From positions 1-20,700 of the forward strand of contig JAEZEU010000537.1 in the NCBI GenBank assembly GCA_023432885.1: a DNA stretch of 20,700 nt. The letters run 5' to 3'. This DNA comes from Pseudomonadota bacterium. GTDB taxonomy: Bacteria > Pseudomonadota > Alphaproteobacteria > Rhizobiales > Xanthobacteraceae. Below the pieces are notes generated by a model, which saw only the letters and a program-made list of their open reading frames with translations, searched no databases and was not told the DNA's origin. The position numbers and the translations under genes are program-made. Of the stretch, positions 14,543 to 20,700 are shown one piece after another (position 1 is the stretch's first letter; every line of letters starts with the position of its first letter).

Positions 14543-16257
14543 CGGAGGCTGCGATCAACGTCAGACCGAAGCGGGCCGCGCGTTCGTGGTCGCCAAGTGT
14601 GCTTGTGCCCTTGGCGATCCTGAGCGCGTTCCTCTGCGTCCCCCTGCTGATGCTGATTTCCACTGCGTTCAATGTCGGAGATCCGCAGATATTTCCTGCA
14701 CGGGAGTTCGGTATCGACAATTTCAGCGAGGTGCTCGATCATCTCGACTGGATAAGAAATACGCTCACCATCTCGGCCCTCGGCACGATCCTGGCGATCC
14801 TGATCGCAATCGTCATATCGTGGACGCTCTATCGCACGGATGTTCCCGGACGCAGCATTCTCGATCTCCTGATCGCGATTCCGTATCCGCTCGGACCGCT
14901 CGTTGGTGCCCTGGCGTGGCACCAGCTTGGTTCCTCGCATCATGGCCTGATCAACGATCTTTATAGGTGGGCGACGGGCTTTGATGGCAGCCTGATCAAT
15001 ACATCCAGCCTGACCGCGATTATCGTGATCACTGCGTTGTTCGAGGCGCCGGTAGCGATCCTCATGATCGGGGCGGCAATGCAGAGGATGGATCCGTCAC
15101 TGGAGGAGTCCTCCGCCATGCTAGGTGGCGGTCTTGTCCGCACCGCCCTGACGGTGACCTTGCCGCTGATGCTGCCGGCCATTCTTAGCGCCAGTCTGTT
15201 CCTGTTCGTATCGATCGGCGGTGCATTCGCGATTCCGGCCATCCTCGGCGCCGAGGAGCGCATTTACGTCGTAACGACCGCGATCTATCAGCTGTTCCAG
15301 TCCTACCCGCCTCGGTATCCGCTCGCCGCCGCCATCGGCTCTGTTCTGATCGCGATCGCGTTGCTGGCTCTGTGGCTTCACGGGCGCATCCTGCGGGGGA
15401 AGACCTATGCGGTCATCACGGGCAAGAATTACCGCCCGCGCCGCATCAAGCTGCGGCAACCCGTCAAGGCGTTGCTTCTCGCTGGGATATGGCTGTACGT
15501 TTTCATTGCCGTATTTCTCCCGATCGGTACGCTTCTGCTTGCCGCCGTCCAACGTACAAGCGACATCAGCTTCAATCCGGCAGACTGGACGCTCGACAAT
15601 TTCCGCTTCGTCGCGTTGGAGTTCGACACCACCCGCAAGGCGATTCTGAACAGCATCATCCTGGCAGTCGCGACCGGCGCGTTCGGGGCGGTAGCGGCGA
15701 CGGTTCTAGCGTGGATCGTCTATCGCTCGAGGAGCCGTGGCAGAGGCCTGCTCGAACAGGTGACCATGATTCCGCAGGCGTTTCCTCACGTGATCTTCGC
15801 GGTAGGGTTCCTCTGGACGGTGCTGCTGCTGCCTATCCCGATCTATAATACGCTCACCGCGATCCTGCTGGCCTTCCTGATCCTCTTCCTTCCACTCGCG
15901 TTCCGAAGCATGAGCGGCGTCGTCGTTCAGCTATCGCCCGCATTGGAGGAGGCCTCGCGCGTCGCGGGCGCAGGCTGGTTCACGATGTTTCGCACCGTGA
16001 CAGTCCCGCTTCTGGGCGCCGGCTTGCTTTCGACATGGGCGCTCCTGTTCATGGTGTCTGTTCGCGAGGTATCGGCGTCGGTGTTTCTCGCGGGTCCTGA
16101 AAGCCAGGTGCTTGGGCCGGCGATTCTCAGCTTCTGGGACTCGGGTGGGATGCCGCGGGTGAGTGCCCTTGCGATCATTCAGGCGATCATTGTCCTGCTC
16201 GCGCTTTTCGTGGTGCGATGGACGGTCGGCCGATCGCGCATCACAATGACCGAATAG
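14539..16257 (+). CDS. ABC transporter permease with two fused membrane domains
   Basis: A 572-residue inner-membrane permease in which both transmembrane domains are fused in one chain, as in FbpB and related importers. About 12 hydrophobic segments are visible, beginning at LVPLAILSAFLCVPLLMLIS. Each half has its EAA loop that docks on the ATPase: LEESSAMLGGGLVRTALTVT (about residue 184) and LEEASRVAGAGWFTMFRTVT (about residue 469). The start is a TTG at 14539 that overlaps the stop codon of the binding-protein gene by 4 bases (TTGA), implying translational coupling; no later start keeps the N-terminal cytoplasmic segment. It works with the binding protein before it and the ATPase after it. 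Confidence 0.93.
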   Translation: MTEAAINVRPKRAARSWSPSVLVPLAILSAFLCVPLLMLISTAFNVGDPQIFPAREFGIDNFSEVLDHLDWIRNTLTISALGTILAILIAIVISWTLYRTDVPGRSILDLLIAIPYPLGPLVGALAWHQLGSSHHGLINDLYRWATGFDGSLINTSSLTAIIVITALFEAPVAILMIGAAMQRMDPSLEESSAMLGGGLVRTALTVTLPLMLPAILSASLFLFVSIGGAFAIPAILGAEERIYVVTTAIYQLFQSYPPRYPLAAAIGSVLIAIALLALWLHGRILRGKTYAVITGKNYRPRRIKLRQPVKALLLAGIWLYVFIAVFLPIGTLLLAAVQRTSDISFNPADWTLDNFRFVALEFDTTRKAILNSIILAVATGAFGAVAATVLAWIVYRSRSRGRGLLEQVTMIPQAFPHVIFAVGFLWTVLLLPIPIYNTLTAILLAFLILFLPLAFRSMSGVVVQLSPALEEASRVAGAGWFTMFRTVTVPLLGAGLLSTWALLFMVSVREVSASVFLAGPESQVLGPAILSFWDSGGMPRVSALAIIQAIIVLLALFVVRWTVGRSRITMTE

Positions 16258-16271
16258 ACAAGCAGGCCGCC

Positions 16272-17444
16272 ATGTTGAGCAAACCGGAATTTCTGGCAGA
16301 CCAGCGTCAAGGCGCAGGCAACTCCGATGCGCCTTTCATCGAGGTCCGCAACCTCTACGCCGCCTACGGCGAGAACATCGTGGTCCGCAATCTGTCGCTA
16401 TCGGTCGGCGCGGGCGAGCACTTGTCGTTGCTGGGGCCTTCGGGTTGCGGCAAGTCCACCCTGTTGCGCTGCATTGCCGGCCTGGAGGAGCCAATCAGCG
16501 GCGAAATCATCATTGATTCCAGGACCGTGTTCTCTTCCGAGCGCAAGCTAAACGTTCCTGCGCAGAAGCGCTCGCTGGCGATGGTGTTTCAATCATATGC
16601 GATCTGGCCGCACATGACCGTGTGCGAGAATGTGGCTTACGGCCTGCGCGTCAAAGGCGTCGGCCGCGAAGAGGCGCGGCAGGCCGCTAAGCGCGCGCTT
16701 GCCATGGTCGGAATGGAGTCCTTCATCGACCGGCCTGCTACGGACCTCAGCGGCGGGCAGCAGCAGCGTGTGGCCTTTGCCCGGAGTCTGGCTCCATCGC
16801 CAAAAGCGATCCTGCTCGACGAGCCACTGTCCAATCTCGATGCGCGGCTGCGGTCCAACATGCGCAACGAATTGAAGGATCTTCAGGCGAAATTGAGGCT
16901 TTGCACCGTCTACGTCACGCACGACCAGGAAGAAGCAATGGCGATGTCGGATCGCATCATCGTCATGCGGTCGGGCGAGATCGAGCAGCAGGGAACGCCG
17001 TCCGATATCTATCAGCGGCCGCGGACGCGCTTCGTTGCCGATTTTATTGGCGCCGCCAACATCGCGGAAGGCAAGCTCAAGGCGGTCGATGGCCAGAACG
17101 CGACAGTCGAGGTCAAGGATATCCTGTTCAAATGCAGGGTTGCCGATACCGGTTCCGTGCCGCAGGTCGGAGCCGAATGCGAACTGGCTATCAGGCGCAT
17201 CTTTCCGAGGCTGGCTTCTGAGGAAATCCCCGGACTCGTCAACCAGTGGCCGGCGACCGTGGTAGCCAGAACGTTCCTGGGCGACACCGTCGAATACGTA
17301 GTGAGTTATCCCGGCGGGCAGTTCCACGTTCAATCCACGCCTTTGACCGATCTCGACAAGGGGGACCGGGTATTTGTGCATGTGCCGCCTGAAAACGCCG
17401 TTCTAATCGGCACCAGCGGCGGTTCGGCGGAAATGCACAGGTAA
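16272..17444 (+). CDS. ABC transporter ATP-binding protein with TOBE domain
   Basis: The ATPase of the importer, 390 residues from this start. Walker A is GPSGCGKST (55-63), the Q-loop Q107 lies in VFQSYAIWPH, the signature is LSGGQ (159-163), Walker B is ILLDE (180-184) and the switch His is H217 in VTHDQEEAM. Residues ~280-380 form the C-terminal TOBE regulatory domain seen in iron/polyamine/phosphonate-type importers. I chose the ATG at 16272, 14 bases after the permease stop. An in-frame ATG at 16218 would overlap the permease by 40 bases and has no better ribosome-binding site; residues before FIEVRNLYAAYG are not conserved, so the exact start is not certain. It energises uptake of the operon's substrate. 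Confidence 0.92.
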   Translation: MLSKPEFLADQRQGAGNSDAPFIEVRNLYAAYGENIVVRNLSLSVGAGEHLSLLGPSGCGKSTLLRCIAGLEEPISGEIIIDSRTVFSSERKLNVPAQKRSLAMVFQSYAIWPHMTVCENVAYGLRVKGVGREEARQAAKRALAMVGMESFIDRPATDLSGGQQQRVAFARSLAPSPKAILLDEPLSNLDARLRSNMRNELKDLQAKLRLCTVYVTHDQEEAMAMSDRIIVMRSGEIEQQGTPSDIYQRPRTRFVADFIGAANIAEGKLKAVDGQNATVEVKDILFKCRVADTGSVPQVGAECELAIRRIFPRLASEEIPGLVNQWPATVVARTFLGDTVEYVVSYPGGQFHVQSTPLTDLDKGDRVFVHVPPENAVLIGTSGGSAEMHR

Positions 17445-17453
17445 GGTTTGTCC

Positions 17454-19109
17454 GTGACGACGACTGACAAGATCGATACAGCCGAGGTTGACGTCCTCGT
17501 GTTGGGTGGGGGTATGGCCGGACATCGGGCCGCCCTTTCGGCCGCTCAAGCCGGGGCGACGGTGGGCCATGCATTCCTCGCGCGCGGTGCTTCGTCATAC
17601 ATGATCTGTGCCAACGTGCCGCTTGGCTGCATCGATCCCCGTGACAATGAGGAAATCTACGCGCAGGACATGATCAAGGGCGGCTACGGCCTCAACGACC
17701 GCATCCTTGTCGAGGCGATGGCCAACAACGCAATCCCGAGCTTCCACGACCTCGTTGCGCTGGGTGTCTCGTTCGTGCGCGAGGGCGACGGCTATGCCCA
17801 GCGGCTCTTGGCAGGCAACTCCTATCCGCGCGGCGTCTATACCTCTGGCGGCGGCATGGGAAAGGTGATCGTAGATCAATTGTCCAGCGCGGCCGTGCAG
17901 CGCGGCGTTCGGTTGTGGTCGGGCACCTATGTGGTTGGTCTGATGCGGCGCGATGGTGCTGTCGTGGGCGCACTCCTGGCCGACCATCGCAAAGAGCGTT
18001 TTATCGCCGTTCGCGCCAAGGCGGTGGTGATGGCCATGGGAGGTGTCGGAAAGCTCTACGAGGCGAGCACCTATCCGACCGACGTATCGGCCGACTCATA
18101 TGCGATCGCTCTCGAGGCTGGCGCCAGCCTCATTGACATGGAGTTTGTTCAGTTCGAGCCCACCGTGACCGTATACCCGGAAGGCGCGCGCGGCATGGAA
18201 ATGCCGACCGCGATGTTGGGCGACGGCGCGCAGCTTCTAAACGCGCACGGCGAGCGCTTCATGTTCCGCCACAATCCGCAGAACGGCGAGCGTCTGATCG
18301 AGAAGGCGAAGATGTCCTTCTTTATCCAGCAGGAGATCGATGAGGGGCGCGGCCTTCCGGACGGCACGGTTTTTTTCAATACCTTGACTGTTCCGGCCGA
18401 GCGGCTCGAGAGCTATGTCTCTCACTGCAGGCGGCTCCGCAACGCGGGACTTGAGCCTACGAAGGAAATGCCGCGGGTTCGGCCGGCCGCGCATAGCCAG
18501 ATGGGGGGCGTTGCCATCGATGCTGACGGCTTCACCGGCGTTCCCGGCCTCTACGCATGCGGTGAAACCTCTGGCGGCGTCCATGGCGCGAGCCGCATGG
18601 CTGGCAACAGCGGAGCGGAAACTCTGGTGATGGGCTGGGTCGTCGGCCGGGCCGCGGCAGTTGCCAGCCAGCGGATGACGGCAGCATCGGTTGAAGTCCC
18701 ACCGTTGATTGCACCGCTTCTCGAAGATCTGTCCAGCAATGGTGCTCTGGCTGACGGTGATACGGGGCTCCGGGAGGAAGCCGGGTCAATCATGGCGCAG
18801 AAAGCTGGGCTGTACCGCGACGAGGCAAACCTTGCCCAGGGTTCGGCGTCGATCCATGAACTGCAGCGTCGCGCCCGGGGGCTTCCCGGGAAGACGTTCC
18901 GGCAGGCACTCGACGCGCGCACGACCCGCAACATGCTGAAAGTAGCAGACGTCATTCTGCGGGCGGCGCAGCTTCGAACCGAGAGCCGGGGTGCTCATCG
19001 CAGAACGGAGTTTCCGTCGCAGAACGACGAGCAATGGCTCAAGCATATCTCGTTTCGGTCGGCAGGTGAGGGCGCCGCCGTCGTCTCCGAGATAATTCCC
19101 ATCCGCTAG
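17454..19109 (+). CDS. FAD-binding flavoprotein, fumarate reductase/SdhA type
   Basis: A soluble FAD-dependent oxidoreductase of the succinate dehydrogenase/fumarate reductase/L-aspartate oxidase family, 551 residues from this GTG. The Rossmann dinucleotide motif is VLVLGGGMAGHRAA at the N-terminus. The capping and active-site region has AAHSQMGGVAIDADG (H347) and GVHGASRMAGNSGAETLVMG (R381), equivalents of conserved substrate-carboxylate residues. The C-terminal ~130 residues form the family's helical domain, with QWLKHISF near the end. The GTG at 17454 is preferred to the TTG at 17448 because AAGG (17443-17446) lies 7 bases before it. No iron-sulfur or membrane-anchor partner is visible, so it may act as a free oxidase, dehydrogenase or reductase on a dicarboxylate-like intermediate; the substrate is unknown. 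Confidence 0.9.
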   Translation: MTTTDKIDTAEVDVLVLGGGMAGHRAALSAAQAGATVGHAFLARGASSYMICANVPLGCIDPRDNEEIYAQDMIKGGYGLNDRILVEAMANNAIPSFHDLVALGVSFVREGDGYAQRLLAGNSYPRGVYTSGGGMGKVIVDQLSSAAVQRGVRLWSGTYVVGLMRRDGAVVGALLADHRKERFIAVRAKAVVMAMGGVGKLYEASTYPTDVSADSYAIALEAGASLIDMEFVQFEPTVTVYPEGARGMEMPTAMLGDGAQLLNAHGERFMFRHNPQNGERLIEKAKMSFFIQQEIDEGRGLPDGTVFFNTLTVPAERLESYVSHCRRLRNAGLEPTKEMPRVRPAAHSQMGGVAIDADGFTGVPGLYACGETSGGVHGASRMAGNSGAETLVMGWVVGRAAAVASQRMTAASVEVPPLIAPLLEDLSSNGALADGDTGLREEAGSIMAQKAGLYRDEANLAQGSASIHELQRRARGLPGKTFRQALDARTTRNMLKVADVILRAAQLRTESRGAHRRTEFPSQNDEQWLKHISFRSAGEGAAVVSEIIPIR

Positions 19110-19124
19110 GAAAGCCGCACCACG

Positions 19125-20285
19125 ATGCAGAAGCCACTATCCGGAATTCGCGTTCTTGATTTCACACGGTTGTTCGCGGGCCCGTTCTGCACGATGCTAT
19201 TGGCCGATCTCGGCGCCGACGTGGTGAAGCTCGAACCTCCGGAAGGAGATCCGACCCGGACTCAGGGGCCACCGTTCTACGATGGGGCAGGGATGAGTTT
19301 CTGGGCCGCCAACCGCAATAAGCGGTCGATCGTGTTCGATCTCAAGCAGCCGAAAGATCTGGAGCTCGCGCGCCGATTGGCGGTGCAAGCTGATGTCCTC
19401 GTGGAGAACTTCCGGCCCGATGTCATGCGGCGGTTCGGGCTGGATTATGAAAGCCTGTCGCGCGACAATCCCAGGCTGATCTACATGGCCATGTCGGGGA
19501 TGGGCGCGGATGGACCCTACAGCAAGAAAGGCGCCCTTGACCTGACTATCCAGGCCGAGGCCGGCTACATGAGCCTTACCGGCGAGCGCGACGGCAAACC
19601 GATCAAGCTGGGGACGTCGGCCTTTGACCTGGTCTGCGGACAATACGCCTCGAGCGGCATCATCACCGCGCTGTACGACCGTGAAAAGACCGGCAAAGGG
19701 CAGAAGATAGAAACCAGCCTTTTCGAGGGGATTCTCACTTATCTCGTCGACGCGGGCATGGGCTGGCTGCTGACCGGCGAGCGGCGGCAGAAGTGGGGCT
19801 CCGAGCATGCCGCCAATGTGCCGTACAAGGCCTATTTGGCGGCAGACGGCTACATTGTCATCGCTTCGGCGACGCAGCGGCTCTACGAGGCCTTCATGAA
19901 CGTGCTCGGCCGCAGGGATCTCGTAGGTCACCAAAAATTCGCGACCATGGCTGACCGGGTCACGAACCGCGCCGAACTCTACGAAATCCTCGACGCCGAA
20001 GTCCTCAAATGGAAGGTGGACGATCTTGTCGCCAAGCTCGATGCCGCCGCGGTGCCCTGCGCGCCGGTGAACGACATGGAGCGGGTGTTCAACCATCCCC
20101 AGACGCTGGCGCGGGGCATGCTGGCGAGCGTCAAGCGGCGCGATGGCACCGAGATGCCCGCGATCGGACCTGCGGTGAAATACGGCTCGTTCGACGTCTC
20201 GGCTGACTGGCGTGCCGCGCCGGCACTTGGCGAGCATCGGCGCGAGATCCTTCAAGAATGGATCAATGAACGCGGCGTGGTGTAG
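19125..20285 (+). CDS. Class III CoA-transferase (CaiB/BaiF family), second copy
   Basis: A 386-residue CoA-transferase of the same family as the first gene of the operon but clearly distinct in sequence. It opens LSGIRVLDFTRLFAGPFCTM, followed by LGADVVKLEPPEGDPTR and NRNKRSIVFDLK. The catalytic Asp is D139 in GALDLTIQAEAGYMS, where the usual preceding Tyr is Leu. The C-terminal part has VPCAPVNDMERVFNHPQT and ends LGEHRREILQEW. AGGAAAG precedes the ATG, 15 bases after the flavoprotein stop. Two CoA-transferases in one operon suggest either activation of two different acids, or one step that loads CoA and another that moves it to a product acid. The MaoC-type gene starts 2 bases after its stop. 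Confidence 0.93.
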   Translation: MQKPLSGIRVLDFTRLFAGPFCTMLLADLGADVVKLEPPEGDPTRTQGPPFYDGAGMSFWAANRNKRSIVFDLKQPKDLELARRLAVQADVLVENFRPDVMRRFGLDYESLSRDNPRLIYMAMSGMGADGPYSKKGALDLTIQAEAGYMSLTGERDGKPIKLGTSAFDLVCGQYASSGIITALYDREKTGKGQKIETSLFEGILTYLVDAGMGWLLTGERRQKWGSEHAANVPYKAYLAADGYIVIASATQRLYEAFMNVLGRRDLVGHQKFATMADRVTNRAELYEILDAEVLKWKVDDLVAKLDAAAVPCAPVNDMERVFNHPQTLARGMLASVKRRDGTEMPAIGPAVKYGSFDVSADWRAAPALGEHRREILQEWINERGVV

Positions 20286-20287
20286 AT

Positions 20288-20700
20288 ATGGAAGCGCAGC
20301 AGATGGCAAGTCTTCCGCCGATCGGGACCAGAATAGAGTTCACCAAGACGGTCGCCGAAAGCGATGTTTATCTCTACGCGGGCATCACCGGGGATTTCTC
20401 GCCGAATCATATCGACGAGCGCTACATGAGCAGCGGTCGCTACAAGCGTCGTATCGCCCATGGCGCCCTGATGATCGGGTTCATGTCCGCGGCCGCCGCG
20501 CGCCTTTCACTCGGCCGTACGGTATCTGTCGGCTATGACAAGGTGAGGTTCACGGCGCCGGTATTTTTCGGCGACACCATCATGACCGAGTACGTGCTTC
20601 GCGAAATCGACCTGCAGAGGCGGCGGGCGAAATCCGAGGTTCGCTGCATCAATCAGGACGGCGTCGTGGTCGCCAGCGCCGTTCATCTCAGAGCCATGGT
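20288..20700 (+). CDS. MaoC-type (R)-specific enoyl-CoA hydratase, cut by the window end
   Basis: The first 137 residues of a MaoC-like hot-dog-fold hydratase; the gene runs past the window edge. The hydratase motif is present: D36 and H41 in GDFSPNHIDERY, followed by RIAHGALMIGFM (H58-G59). After it come VSVGYDKVRFTAPVFFGDTI and the usual C-terminal strands. Family members add water to a 2-enoyl-CoA to give a (R)-3-hydroxyacyl-CoA, or hydrate mesaconyl-type substrates. Full-length single-domain proteins have about 140-160 residues, so little is missing. The ATG at 20288 lies 2 bases after the previous stop; the ATG at 20303, with GGAAG 8 bases before it, is an equally plausible start. The operon may continue beyond the window. 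Confidence 0.88.
   Translation, partial: MEAQQMASLPPIGTRIEFTKTVAESDVYLYAGITGDFSPNHIDERYMSSGRYKRRIAHGALMIGFMSAAAARLSLGRTVSVGYDKVRFTAPVFFGDTIMTEYVLREIDLQRRRAKSEVRCINQDGVVVASAVHLRAM

Noticed and set aside
19197..20309. 370-codon antisense frame opposite the second CoA-transferase
   Set aside because: Length alone is not evidence in GC-rich sequence. The sense strand encodes a full, motif-bearing CoA-transferase, and the antisense product has no family features.
1..20700. CRISPR arrays, tRNA or rRNA genes, toxin-antitoxin pairs, phage structural genes
   Set aside because: I looked for spaced repeats, cloverleaf-type arms with CCA-like ends and small paired genes, and saw none that I could support.

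Overview
The window looks like a stretch of a high-GC alphaproteobacterial chromosome or large replicon, most like Rhizobiales (Bradyrhizobium or Mesorhizobium type). This rests on strong G/C third-position bias, short gaps between co-directional genes, and a high density of class III CoA-transferase, acyl-CoA dehydrogenase and ABC-uptake genes. The lineage is an inference from style; no marker gene is present.

Left part (1-6111), stress or small-molecule accessory cluster: a leftward AraC-type regulator and a rightward LysR-type regulator stand head to head. They are followed by a badly decayed leftward glutathione S-transferase gene, two tandem YcaC-like cysteine hydrolases (isochorismatase superfamily), a very small GNAT protein, a DoxX-type membrane protein and the N-terminal third of a YtcJ-like amidohydrolase. 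Clusters of LysR, GST, YcaC-type hydrolase, DoxX and amidohydrolase are familiar in Proteobacteria; here the two outermost enzymes are broken.

Junction (about 6112-7320): gene debris. The amidohydrolase stops abruptly and is joined to a short leftward piece resembling the start of a tyrosine recombinase. Next come the frameshifted C-terminal end of an acyl-CoA dehydrogenase and a frameshifted piece of an IS110-family transposase. The last 300-400 bases hold no recognisable gene, but carry overlapping inverted repeats about 85-110 bases before the next gene.

Right part (7321 to the window end), one long rightward catabolic operon of 11 genes: class III CoA-transferase, enoyl-CoA hydratase/isomerase-family protein, two adjacent acyl-CoA dehydrogenase-family proteins (probably a heteromeric pair), an acetolactate-synthase-like thiamine diphosphate enzyme, a complete ABC importer (Tat-exported binding protein, fused double permease, ATPase with TOBE domain), a fumarate-reductase/succinate-dehydrogenase-type flavoprotein without a visible iron-sulfur partner, a second class III CoA-transferase, and a MaoC-type hydratase cut by the window end. 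Most gaps are 2-16 bases or short overlaps; the largest is 91 bases, before the ThDP enzyme gene. The layout reads as import of an organic acid, conversion to a CoA thioester, dehydrogenation, hydration, and C-C cleavage or ligation by the ThDP enzyme. The substrate cannot be named from sequence alone, and this operon is the best candidate for an undescribed pathway.
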